From Oceanihabitans gracilariae (GTDB taxonomy: Bacteria > Bacteroidota > Bacteroidia > Flavobacteriales > Flavobacteriaceae), in the NCBI RefSeq assembly GCF_042684485.1, contig NZ_JBHULM010000011.1, forward strand, positions 1,178,001-1,242,000: 64,000 nt of DNA. Direction: 5' to 3'. Shown piece by piece: positions 36,001 to 45,500 of this stretch (position 1 is its first letter; every line of letters starts with the position of its first letter). Made by a program: the position numbers and the translations under genes. Under the pieces are notes generated by a model, which was not told the DNA's origin, ran no database searches, and was given only the letters and a program-made list of their open reading frames with translations.

Positions 36001-38425
36001 AGAAGGAGCTAATGCATTAAACACCAACAGAATTGTTGCAGGTCAAAACAACTTTTATTTAGTTGTTAATGATTCTAATAACGCTGTAACAGTAATGCTA
36101 AATGGTCGTGCTGTTATAACATCAACAGATTTAGTTGTAGATCATATCTGGACACATATTGCAGCAACAACAAACGGAAGTGAAACCATACTTTATGTAA
36201 ATGGTGAAGCACAAGGAACTCCTTTAAGTTCTGGAGGTATTAATGCAGATGCTTCTAATTTTACAATAGGAAGACTTGCAAATACAGATGCAAACTATTT
36301 TCATGGTGAAATAGATGAGGTTAGAGTTTTTAATAGTAGCCTAACCGAAACAGAGATTCAAAGAACTGTATATCAGGAGCTAGAAGAAAACCAGAGCTTT
36401 AACCAAGGAAAAATAATTCCAAAAGATATTTCTGAAAATTCTATAGGAGCAAACTTGGTTCGCTATTATAAAATGGATGGCTATAAAGATGATATTACAG
36501 ATAATAAAGTTACTCCAGCAATAGATCAAGTTAATGGAGCTAAACTATATAATATTAAGAAAATTTATTTCCAAACAGCTCCTTTACCATATCAAACGGT
36601 TGATGATGGAGATTGGTCAGAAGAAAAAATTTGGTTGTATGGAGATGTTTGGGATATCACAGATTATCAAAACAATAAAGATTGGAGTATTGTACACATT
36701 AAAAACAATGTAGATGCAGCACATGCTGTAAAAAACATAGGGTTATTAGTAGATAATGATAAAACTTTTACTGTAAATGGAGATAATCAAGTAAATAATA
36801 GCTGGTATTTAGAGTTAGATGGAGCCTTAGATTTAAAAGAAGATTCGCAACTAATACAAGGTGCTAATAGTGACTTGGTAACTTCTGCAAACGGAAAAAT
36901 ATTAAGACGCCAAGAGGGAGCTTCAAGTTACTATTGGTATAACTATTGGGCATCACCAGTAGGGCAAACAGGAGTGACTACTTTATCTAATAATAATGCT
37001 GCTGCTAACAATACAAATAACACAAGCTTTAGTGTTAATATGCTTAAAAAAGGAGATGGTAGTGCTGTTCAATTTATAAGTGGAAATCACCAAACCGATA
37101 GATTAAGTACAAGATGGATGTATACGTATCAAAACGGAGTAACCTATTATGATTGGGGAAGTGTAAACCAAACCACAGCCATTAATCCAGGAGTAGGATA
37201 TATTCATAAGGGAATGGGGGTTGGTACAGAGCAACAATATTTATTTGAAGGAAAACCAAATAATGGAACCATAAAAATAAGTGTTTCCGATGTTGGAGGA
37301 TTAGGATCCGTACCAGGAGTGTCAAAAACCGAATATTTACTAGGTAATCCATATGCTTCAGCAATTGATATTTATAAGTTTTTAGAGGATAATGCCTCTG
37401 TGCTAGAAGGAAGTATTCAGCTTTGGCAACAATGGGATGGAGCATCTCATGTAACTTCAGAATATGAAGGTGGTTATGCGCAAGTAAACAAAACAGGAAG
37501 CGTACGCGCTTATCAATTTGAAGGAGGAGTAGGAGGAAACAATGGTTCTCTAGACGGAACCAAATTACCAACCAAATATTTGCCAGTAGGACAAGGTTTT
37601 ATAGCAGAAATAGAGAATAGTGGTACAGTAGTGTTTAAAAATAGCCAACGTGTATTTGTAAAAGAAGCAGATGCGGATGGTACAGAAGAAAATGGATCTG
37701 TGTTTTTTAGATCGTCAGCATCTAATGAAGAAGATATCATGCAAAAACTACGTTTAGAGTTTAATGCTTTAGATGGTCAAGCTACTAAAAGAGAACTGTT
37801 GTTAGGTTTTAGTGGTTATACTACAGATGCTTATGATTATGGTTACGAAGCAAAAAATACAGACGACAATCACGATGATTTAAACCTAATGTTAGATGGA
37901 GAATACATGACCATTCAATCTTATGCAGAAATTACAGATGATAAAGTGGTACCATTAGCTCTAAAAACATCAGGAAACAATAGTTATAGTATTAAGTTAA
38001 CCGAAACAATAAACATAACAGAAGATCAAGACGTGTATTTACGTGATAATTTAACTAATGTGTACTATAATTTACGTCAAGACACTGCGTACACCTTTAC
38101 TTCTACAGCAGGAGTATTTAATGATCGTTTTGAAATTGTGTTTTCAAACCAAACGCTAAGTACAGAAGAGGTGACTGTAAACAACAATACAGTAATTTAT
38201 TACAATAATAATAGTAGTTTATTGTATGTAAAGGGGTTAAATAATACTGTAAGCAATTTGCAATTAATTAATATGTTAGGGCAAACTGTTTATGCTAAAA
38301 CAAGTGTGTCTAATACTGCTCTAGAAAACGGACTACCAATACATACATTAGCAACCGGTATTTATATAGTAAAGTTAAAAACAGAAAATAACAATACCAT
38401 AGATAAAAAGATTGTTGTGGAGTGA
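33023..38425 (+). CDS. Giant secreted GEVED/LamG protein with T9SS sorting domain (array gene 3)
   Basis: An 1800-residue protein, the largest in the window. A signal peptide (to about residue 29, ..KVSFAQ) precedes two GEVED-type domains (about 80-195, IRIWIDYNNDG..GDVEDYTLNI; about 205-350, VFVWVDFNHNG..EFEDYTLNI). A choice-of-anchor-D-like beta domain (about 360-475, TFVLENTGNADLVL..GVVSILSNDVDENPFTF), thrombospondin-3 repeats, an extra beta-sandwich (about 515-735, NETFGAG..LAIDDIFVKQ), more Asp-rich repeats, a LamG domain (about 962-1120) and the shared tail (about 1184-1800) follow. The last residues (KLKTENNNTIDKKIVVE) differ from the other three. It is most likely a calcium-stabilised fibrous surface protein. 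Confidence 0.87.
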   Translation: MNNYSANYIFSKVLLSIIFMFVFKVSFAQCNYDITNLGNNDLVAWNGFHISNVTINGDNATGINNTNNNSRYTDFTNLSVDVTAGNTYNFSINNDKGGNAWGDVQIRIWIDYNNDGNYTQVFSDYYEQDYGPTTHQVTGSFTVDTAASTGAAKLRIQAAYCSTCGGRAVLSSDGCDFTNTYRGDVEDYTLNIGNGSIAADPTYCEPDQRGDWNTYYITNVTLGEINNTTSGTGGAYQDYTANQASVIAGSTVTGSVTVRLNSNNPKERVFVWVDFNHNGTLDDAGEEFEFDVDGRNSVVVPISIDIPNGLYYGDTRMRVALVSDVRDEFSPCRADYASVEFEDYTLNIINEAATQDIAVSGNSVNIVSGTTTTSTDNFTNFNIYDINSGAVTRTFVLENTGNADLVLNSPYVSVVGEAFSVNAQPALTTLSQGQSTTFSIAFDPDVVGSYSGVVSILSNDVDENPFTFAVEGEGAQTFPDTDGDGVPDNIDVDDDNDGLTDAYESLICASYPNASTTDLVFLNETFGAGTNRIQINGNYSGATTTYCYEDGTGSCYSGNNATSVNDGDYTVYHTITDGDGVTEGIDVDIADWAEGYWYTGGDHTSGDVNGRMAIFNAAEDPGVFYRQEVTGVTTGVPIQFGFYAINIDRIDAPGIDTRNKPDVTITIYDDLGNEIASQSSGLIPATSPAGDWVEVSASFISSVSQFTVVLTNSQLGGLGNDLAIDDIFVKQTLCDLDADGVADVVDLDNDNDGIPNVVELGYIDDNLDATVYNDVNNVWVDDNGNGMHDAYEGLTALDSDGDGVPNHIDLDSDNDGVFDNVEYNGYGDIDINGDGIGNGSDYQDIVVNNTNDDQDGDGILPSIDDNDNDIDGGFDTDHGTFTYNQPIDSDGDGVPDYLDIDSNDASNDPSNGTDISETIYAYLDADNDGIIDGDTDADADGLLDAFDTDDANFGSPRDLDDSYSLFFDGRNDYVEDVNVLTNGNASIMAWIKSEGANALNTNRIVAGQNNFYLVVNDSNNAVTVMLNGRAVITSTDLVVDHIWTHIAATTNGSETILYVNGEAQGTPLSSGGINADASNFTIGRLANTDANYFHGEIDEVRVFNSSLTETEIQRTVYQELEENQSFNQGKIIPKDISENSIGANLVRYYKMDGYKDDITDNKVTPAIDQVNGAKLYNIKKIYFQTAPLPYQTVDDGDWSEEKIWLYGDVWDITDYQNNKDWSIVHIKNNVDAAHAVKNIGLLVDNDKTFTVNGDNQVNNSWYLELDGALDLKEDSQLIQGANSDLVTSANGKILRRQEGASSYYWYNYWASPVGQTGVTTLSNNNAAANNTNNTSFSVNMLKKGDGSAVQFISGNHQTDRLSTRWMYTYQNGVTYYDWGSVNQTTAINPGVGYIHKGMGVGTEQQYLFEGKPNNGTIKISVSDVGGLGSVPGVSKTEYLLGNPYASAIDIYKFLEDNASVLEGSIQLWQQWDGASHVTSEYEGGYAQVNKTGSVRAYQFEGGVGGNNGSLDGTKLPTKYLPVGQGFIAEIENSGTVVFKNSQRVFVKEADADGTEENGSVFFRSSASNEEDIMQKLRLEFNALDGQATKRELLLGFSGYTTDAYDYGYEAKNTDDNHDDLNLMLDGEYMTIQSYAEITDDKVVPLALKTSGNNSYSIKLTETINITEDQDVYLRDNLTNVYYNLRQDTAYTFTSTAGVFNDRFEIVFSNQTLSTEEVTVNNNTVIYYNNNSSLLYVKGLNNTVSNLQLINMLGQTVYAKTSVSNTALENGLPIHTLATGIYIVKLKTENNNTIDKKIVVE
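36871..38424 (+). repeat. Shared tail module, copy 3
   Basis: A 1554-base version closest to copy 4; both encode SSASNEED where copies 1 and 2 encode STDQVSYGPS, and SGYTTDAYD instead of SNITTDAYD. Its final about 60 bases and the following terminator are unlike the other copies. Confidence 0.88.
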
Positions 38426-38843
38426 TTTTCTTTTAAGATGAAACAGAAATAAAAAGATATGCTTTGTCTTTGGTTTACATTAGCTAAAATCACAAAAAAG
38501 GATGATGCAACATGCTTATATTAAATAGCTGTTAAAACTAAGTTTTTGGCTAACATTAATCTTTTTATTTATTCCTTTAAATATATAAGTGTTTGAAATA
38601 GAGTAATTTATATTATGCATAACGGTTTAATGAATAAATGGAATGAACTAGTGTTACTTAGTTTGTAGTACTAAAATATTACCAAATTGTTAATTTACAC
38701 ATGCTGTTTATCGATGATTTTTGCACTTTAAATCATATAACCGCATAAAAGCGACACTTTACCTGATATACTTCGTGATATTTTGAGGATAAGTTGATTA
38801 AATATAATTTAGCACGAAATATAGATCCCAAATCTATCACATT
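38426..38843 (+). other. 418-base intergenic region before array gene 4
   Basis: No coding frame of note on either strand. It holds a hairpin of TAGC..AAAAC/GTTTT..GCTA type (38526-38552), which looks like a decayed version of the array terminator but lacks a T-run right after the stem. It also holds a GTTTATCGA element (38706-38714) related to those before the other array genes, and the 24-base leader shared with array gene 2 just before the ATG. No clear TAnnTTTG box was found; TATAATTT near 38803 is a weak candidate. Confidence 0.5.
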
Positions 38844-41800
38844 ATGAAAACCAAACTACTTTTTGTGGCCATCCTACTTGTCACTTCTTTAATAAATGCG
38901 CAAACCTGTAATGGGAGTGCCTATCCTTCACAAGACGCGCCGTCTTCATGTGATTATACGTATACTGCTTCTGGGTGGAGTCAAAACTTACCAAATAATA
39001 ATACTATTAGTAATAAAACTGTTTGTATTCAATCAGATCTCAATTCGAATGCTATCGAAAAACTTAAAGGTGGTACGCTTTATATAGCACCTGGAGTAAC
39101 TTTTACTAGTGATGATATGGAGACCTTGAATGATGCAATAATTATTGTTGCGGGTACATTAAATATAGGGGGTGATAATATTAGTAAAACAACCATCTAT
39201 GTAGAACCTACAGGCGTATTAAATTTTATTGAGCATGATTTTAATATGGGCTATGAAAAAACATTACATAATGCAGGTACAATAAATGTTGAGAAGGATT
39301 TAAAATTAACAAAAGGAGAAATAATTAATTATAGTAATGCTACTTTTAATGTGCTAGAAGGTGATGTACAACTTAAAGCTGAATTTTATAATTGTGGTGT
39401 ATTTAAGGTGTTGGATGGTGATTTAAAATTTGAATCAGGGAATAATAATATTTTTGAAAATTCTTGTGCTACCTATGTTAGTGGTGATTTTGAATATAAA
39501 AATGACTTTCCTACTTCAGGAATATTAATTGTAGATGGTACTTTAAAAGGTTCTAACTCAAAAGATGTATATAATGATGGTACATTAATGTTAGGTAATT
39601 TGGACCTAGGAAATAGTAGTGATATTTATGGCAACGGAACAACCTCATTATTAATTTTAAATGAAGACGCAGACTTTAGTGATGTAGACAATGTTACTGA
39701 TAGTATGGTTTATGTAGATTCTTCTTGTGATGATGACTGTTTAGATGAATTAGAAGATATAGAAGGGATAGAGCTTATTTATAATGTTAATATTCCAGAT
39801 AGTATAGATGAAATGCTGGCAGACTGTGGGGTTAATGTAATGCAAATTCCAATTACTACACAACCAGAAGCTACTTTAGATTTTGATGGAGATAATGATT
39901 ATGTTTCTAGTGATCTTGATTTGAATGGCTACACCCAATCAAGTATTATGGCTTGGATAAAATTGGATAGCAATTTTAATAACCAAGGATATGTGCTTAG
40001 TTATGGAGACGATTTGTATATTGAAGTAAAGAGTAACAGAAAACTTAAATTTGCAGTAAATGACAAAGCAATCAATTTAAGTGATGCTTTACAAACTAAT
40101 GTCTGGTATCATGTGGCTTTTATTTTTGATAGTTCTTTAGATGCAGAAAATTTAAAAGCATATGTAAACGGAAACTTGGTTGGTGTAAAAAGTGGGGATG
40201 ATTTAGAGGAGGAAATCGATGGAGATAACGATGACTCATTTTATATCGGTAGGAGATCAGAAGATAATGATAAGAATTTTAAAGGAAGTATCGATGAGGT
40301 TCGCGTTTTTGATATTGCATTAACAGAAAGCCAAATGCAAAAAATGATTCACCAAGAAATAACACAAATTTCAGGTAGTGTTGGTGGTGTAATTGTGCCT
40401 AAACCAATTAGTGATGATGCTACTGCTGCTACTATTTCTTGGTCTAATTTAACAGCTTATTACCCAATGTCTAATATCTATAACTCTAGTACATTAGATT
40501 ATTCCAATAACGGGCATACAGGGCAATTAAGAAATAGTATCTCTTTACAAGAGCAAACAGCACCAATACCATATGTGACTTCAAGTTCTGGAGACTTATC
40601 TAATAGTTCTAGCTGGTTACATGGAGCTGTTTGGGATATGGATGTTTTAACTAGTTCTGGTTATGCAATCATAAAAATAGATCATGATGTAACCATCAAT
40701 AATTCTTTAAAAACAGAGGGTTTAATAGTGAGTGAAGGAAAAACTCTTACAGTAAGTGGCGATCATCAAATATATAATAATTGGTATTTAGAACTAAACG
40801 GAGCGATAGATTTACAAAACGATTCACAACTAATTCAAACCAATAAAAGTGATTTGGTAACTTCAGCAAACGGAAAAATATTAAGACGCCAAGAAGGAGC
40901 TTCAAGCTACTATTGGTATAACTATTGGGCATCGCCAGTAGGGCAAACAGGAGTGACTACTTTATCTAATAATAATGCTGCTGCTAACAATACAAATAAC
41001 ACAAGCTTTAGTGTTAATATGCTTAAAAAAGGAGATGGTAGTGCTATTCAATTTATAAGTGGTAACCACCAAACCGATAGATTAAGTACAAGATGGATGT
41101 ATACGTATCAAAACGGAGTAACCTATTATGATTGGGGAAGTGTAAACCAAACCACAGCCATCAATCCAGGAGTAGGATATATTCATAAAGGAATGGGAGT
41201 TGGTACAGAGCAGCAATATTTATTTGAAGGAAAACCAAATAATGGAACAATAAAATTAAGCGTAACAGATGTAGGTGGAGCAGGATCTGAACCAGGAGTG
41301 TCTAAAACCGAATACTTACTAGGTAATCCATATGCTTCATCAATCGATATTCATAAGTTTTTAGATGATAACGCCTCTGTACTAGAAGGAAGTATTCAGG
41401 TATGGCAACAATGGGATGGAGCATCTCATGTAACTTCAGAATATGAAGGTGGTTATGCGCAAGTAAACAAAACAGGAAGCGTACGTGCTTATCAATTTGA
41501 AGGAGGAGTAGGAGGAAACAATGGTTCTCTAGACGGAACCAAACTACCAACCAAATATTTACCAGTAGGACAAGGTTTTATAGCAGAAATAAAGAATAGT
41601 GGTACAGTAGTATTTAAAAATAGCCAACGTGTATTTGTAAAAGAAGCAGATGCGGATGGTACAGAAGAAAATGGATCTGTATTTTTTAGATCGTCAGCAT
41701 CTAATGAAGAAGATGTTATGCAAAAACTACGTTTAGAGTTTAATGCTTTAGATGGTCAAGCTACCAAAAGAGAATTGTTATTAGGTTTTAGTGGTTATAC

Positions 41801-42404
41801 TACAGATGCTTATGATTATGGTTACGAAGCCAAAAATACAGACGACAATCACGATGATTTAAACCTAATGTTAGATGGTGAATACATGACCATTCAATCT
41901 TATGCAGAAATTACAGATGATAAAGTGGTACCATTAGCTCTAAAAACATCAGGAAACAATAGCTATAGTATTAAGTTAACCGAAACAATAAACATAGCAG
42001 AAGATCAAGACGTGTATTTACGTGATAATTTAACTAATGTGTACTATAATTTACGTCAAGACACTGCGTACACTTTTACCTCTACAGCAGGAGTATTTAA
42101 TGATCGTTTTGAAATTGTATTTTCAAGCCAAACGCTAAGTACAGAAGAGGTTACTGTAAACAACAATACAGTAATTTATTACAATAATAATAGTAGTTTA
42201 TTGTATGTAAGGGGGTTAAATACTACAGTAAGCAATTTGCAATTAATTAATATGTTAGGGCAAACTGTTTATGCTAAAACAGGTGTGTCTAACACTACTC
42301 TAGAAAACGGACTACCAATACATACATTAGCAACCGGAATATACATAGTAAGTATAAAAACAGAAGACCATCAAACAATAGAAAAAAAGATAGTTGTAAA
42401 GTAA
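38844..42404 (+). CDS. Secreted beta-repeat/LamG protein with T9SS sorting domain (array gene 4)
   Basis: An 1186-residue protein with a signal peptide (MKTKLLFVAILLVTSLINA). Its beta-strand-repeat head (about 20-335: GGTLYIAPGVTF.., AEFYNCGVFKVLDGDL.., SGILIVDGTLKG..) is homologous to that of array gene 2. The LamG domain (about 341-505, DFDGDNDYVSSDLDLNG..SSIMAWIKLD) is distinct from those of genes 1 and 2. The first part of its tail (about 570-665) is diverged, but from SDLVTSANGKILRRQEG onward it is nearly identical to the other copies. It ends with a T9SS type A domain, last residue Lys instead of Glu. Same predicted surface role as the other array members. Confidence 0.88.
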   Translation: MKTKLLFVAILLVTSLINAQTCNGSAYPSQDAPSSCDYTYTASGWSQNLPNNNTISNKTVCIQSDLNSNAIEKLKGGTLYIAPGVTFTSDDMETLNDAIIIVAGTLNIGGDNISKTTIYVEPTGVLNFIEHDFNMGYEKTLHNAGTINVEKDLKLTKGEIINYSNATFNVLEGDVQLKAEFYNCGVFKVLDGDLKFESGNNNIFENSCATYVSGDFEYKNDFPTSGILIVDGTLKGSNSKDVYNDGTLMLGNLDLGNSSDIYGNGTTSLLILNEDADFSDVDNVTDSMVYVDSSCDDDCLDELEDIEGIELIYNVNIPDSIDEMLADCGVNVMQIPITTQPEATLDFDGDNDYVSSDLDLNGYTQSSIMAWIKLDSNFNNQGYVLSYGDDLYIEVKSNRKLKFAVNDKAINLSDALQTNVWYHVAFIFDSSLDAENLKAYVNGNLVGVKSGDDLEEEIDGDNDDSFYIGRRSEDNDKNFKGSIDEVRVFDIALTESQMQKMIHQEITQISGSVGGVIVPKPISDDATAATISWSNLTAYYPMSNIYNSSTLDYSNNGHTGQLRNSISLQEQTAPIPYVTSSSGDLSNSSSWLHGAVWDMDVLTSSGYAIIKIDHDVTINNSLKTEGLIVSEGKTLTVSGDHQIYNNWYLELNGAIDLQNDSQLIQTNKSDLVTSANGKILRRQEGASSYYWYNYWASPVGQTGVTTLSNNNAAANNTNNTSFSVNMLKKGDGSAIQFISGNHQTDRLSTRWMYTYQNGVTYYDWGSVNQTTAINPGVGYIHKGMGVGTEQQYLFEGKPNNGTIKLSVTDVGGAGSEPGVSKTEYLLGNPYASSIDIHKFLDDNASVLEGSIQVWQQWDGASHVTSEYEGGYAQVNKTGSVRAYQFEGGVGGNNGSLDGTKLPTKYLPVGQGFIAEIKNSGTVVFKNSQRVFVKEADADGTEENGSVFFRSSASNEEDVMQKLRLEFNALDGQATKRELLLGFSGYTTDAYDYGYEAKNTDDNHDDLNLMLDGEYMTIQSYAEITDDKVVPLALKTSGNNSYSIKLTETINIAEDQDVYLRDNLTNVYYNLRQDTAYTFTSTAGVFNDRFEIVFSSQTLSTEEVTVNNNTVIYYNNNSSLLYVRGLNTTVSNLQLINMLGQTVYAKTGVSNTTLENGLPIHTLATGIYIVSIKTEDHQTIEKKIVVK
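40850..42403 (+). repeat. Shared tail module, copy 4
   Basis: A 1554-base copy, most similar to copy 3 in its middle part, but with the 3' end and terminator type of copies 1 and 2. The abrupt rise in similarity at about 40850, after a clearly diverged stretch, suggests a conversion boundary. Confidence 0.88.
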
Positions 42405-42424
42405 TTAAGGTCTACATATTCATC

Positions 42425-42459
42425 AAAAAAAAGCCAAAATCTATGTTTTGGCTTTTTTT
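42425..42459 (+). terminator. Terminator after array gene 4
   Basis: An AAAGCCAAAA/TTTTGGCTTT stem with a short loop and seven T residues, homologous to those after array genes 1 and 2. Confidence 0.88.
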
Positions 42460-42493
42460 GTGCTTTTAAATTAACCATTTCACAAGAATTCAT

Positions 42494-42501
42494 TAATTTC
42501 G
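42494..42501 (+). promoter_or_regulatory. Candidate -7 box of ileS
   Basis: TAATTTCG differs from TAnnTTTG at one base and lies 24 bases before the ileS ATG. No convincing -33 element was seen. Confidence 0.4.
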
Positions 42502-42525
42502 CAACTCTTAAAAGTAAAAGAAATA

Positions 42526-45500
42526 ATGAGCACGACATTTCCTGAATACAAAGGACTTAACTTACCAAAAGTTGCAGACGAAATCTTGAACTATTGGCAA
42601 GAAAATAATATCTTCGATAAAAGTATAACTACTAGAGAAGGAGCTGAACCTTTTGTGTTTTTTGAAGGACCTCCTTCAGCAAACGGATTACCTGGTGTAC
42701 ACCACGTATTAGCTCGTGCTATTAAAGATATTTTTCCGCGTTATAAAACCATGAAAGGATACCAAGTAAAGCGTAAAGCGGGTTGGGATACACATGGTTT
42801 ACCAATTGAACTTGGTGTAGAAAAAGAACTAGGTATTACTAAAGAAGATATTGGTAAAACCATTTCTGTAGAAGATTACAATGCTGCTTGTCGTAAAGCA
42901 GTGATGCGTTATACAGATATTTGGCATGACCTTACCAATAAAATGGGATATTGGGTAAATATGGACGATCCATATATTACTTATGAACCTAAATACATGG
43001 AGTCTGTTTGGTGGTTGCTAAAAGAAATATATTCTAAAAAATTAATGTATAAAGGCTATACTATTCAGCCTTATTCACCAAAAGCAGGAACAGGTTTAAG
43101 CTCGCATGAGGTAAACCAACCAGGAGCGTATCAAGATGTAACAGATACTACTATTGTTGCGCAATTTAAAGCTGTTGAAAGTACATTGCCAGACTTTTTA
43201 CAAAACGAAGGAGATATATACTTTATAGCATGGACAACAACTCCTTGGACACTGCCAAGTAATACAGCATTAACCGTTGGACCTAAAATAGACTACGTTT
43301 TAGTAGAAACCTATAACCAATACACATTTAAACCAATGAATGTGATTTTGGCAAAACCATTGGTTAACAATCAGTTTGACGGAAAGTTTAAAAGAGTTGA
43401 AGAAAAAGCAGCGCTTTTAGAATATAAAGAAGGCGATAAAAAAATTCCATATTACGTAGTAAAAGAGTGTAAAGGTAAAGACCTTGTTGGTATTAAATAC
43501 GAACAATTATTACCATATGCCTTACCAAATGATAATCCTGAAAATGCATTTAGAGTTATAGCAGGAGACTTTGTTACTACAGAAGATGGTACAGGTATTG
43601 TACATACAGCACCTACTTTTGGAGCAGATGATGCTTTAGTTGCTAAACAAGCAACACCAGAAGTGCCACCACTTTTAGTAAAAGATGAAAATGACAACTT
43701 AGTACCTCTTGTAGATTTACAAGGACGCTTTAGACCAGAGATGAAAGAGTTTGGTGGTAAGTATGTTAAAAACGAATATTATAAAGATGGTGAAGCTCCA
43801 GAACGTTCTATAGATGTAGAGTTAGCCATTAAATTAAAGGAAGAAAATAAAGCCTTTAAAGTAGAAAAATACAAGCATAATTATCCGCACTGTTGGCGTA
43901 CAGATAAACCAATTCTATATTATCCTTTAGATTCTTGGTTTATTAAAATTACAGATGTTAAAGAGCGTATGCACGAGTTAAACGAAACCATTAACTGGAA
44001 ACCTAAATCTACAGGAGAAGGTCGTTTTGGTAACTGGATAGCAAATGCAAACGATTGGAATTTATCTCGTTCTCGTTATTGGGGAATTCCATTACCAATC
44101 TGGAGAACAGAAGATGGTAAAGAAGAAATCTGTATTGGTTCTGTGGAAGAGCTTAAAGCTGAAATGGCAAAAGCGGTAGCAGCAGGAGTGTTAGAAAAAG
44201 ATATTTATGAAGATTTTGAAGTAGGTAATAACTCTGAAGAAAACTATGCTAAAATAGATTTACATAAAAATATTGTAGATAATATTGTGCTAGTTTCTGC
44301 TTCTGGACAACCTATGAAACGTGAAAGCGATTTAATAGATGTGTGGTTTGATTCTGGTTCTATGCCTTATGCACAATGGCATTATCCTTTTGAAAATAAA
44401 GAATTAATTGATGAGCATAAGTCGTTTCCAGCAGATTTTATTGCAGAAGGAGTAGATCAAACACGTGGATGGTTCTATACCTTACACGCTATTGGTACTA
44501 TGGTTTTCGATTCGGTTGCTTATAAAAACGTAGTCTCAAACGGATTGGTTTTAGATAAAAACGGACAGAAAATGTCTAAACGTCTAGGAAACGCAACAGA
44601 TCCTTTTGAAACGCTTTCAACCTATGGTGCAGATGCTACGCGTTGGTACATGATTTCTAATGCAAACCCTTGGGATAATTTAAAATTTGATGTTGATGGT
44701 ATTGAAGAGGTGAAACGTAAATTCTTTGGTACACTATACAACACTTATTCTTTCTTTACGCTTTATACAAATATTGATAAATTTAAGTACGAAGAAGCAG
44801 ATATTCCGTTAAACGAAAGACCTGAAATAGATCGTTGGATTCTTTCTGAATTAAACACGTTAATTCAAAAAGTAGACGAATTCTATGCAGCATATGAGCC
44901 AACAAAAGCAGCAAGAATCATTTCAGAATTTACACAAGAATATTTAAGTAACTGGTACGTGCGTTTAAGCAGAAGACGTTTCTGGAAAGGCGATTACCAA
45001 ACCGATAAAATCTCGGCATACCAAACCTTATATACTTGTATGTTAACCATAGCGAAACTTGGAGCGCCAATTGCACCATTTTTCATGGATAAACTTTACC
45101 AAGACTTAACAAAAACAACACAAACAGAAACGTTTGAAAGTGTACATTTGGCTGAGTTTCCAAAAAGTGATGAAGCTTTTATAGATAAATCGTTAGAGCG
45201 CAAAATGAAAGCCGCACAAACTATTTCTTCTCTAGTACTTTCATTAAGAGCTAAAGAAAAAATTAAAGTGCGTCAGCCATTACAAAAAATAATGATTCCT
45301 ATAGATTCAGCAGAACAAAAGGAAGAGATTTTGGCAGTAGCAGATTTAATAAAACACGAAGTGAATATTAAAAATGTAGAGCTTTTAGAAGATGCTTCAG
45401 ATATATTAGTGAAGCAAATAAAGCCTAATTTTAAAGCCTTAGGTCCTCGTTTTGGTAAAGATATGAAGGCTATTGCTAGTCAAATTCAGAAGTTTACCGC

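Noticed and set aside
24717..42404. Array as a polysaccharide utilisation locus
   Set aside because: No SusC/SusD pair, glycoside hydrolase or sensor gene lies among the four proteins; LamG here appears in structural, not enzymatic, context.
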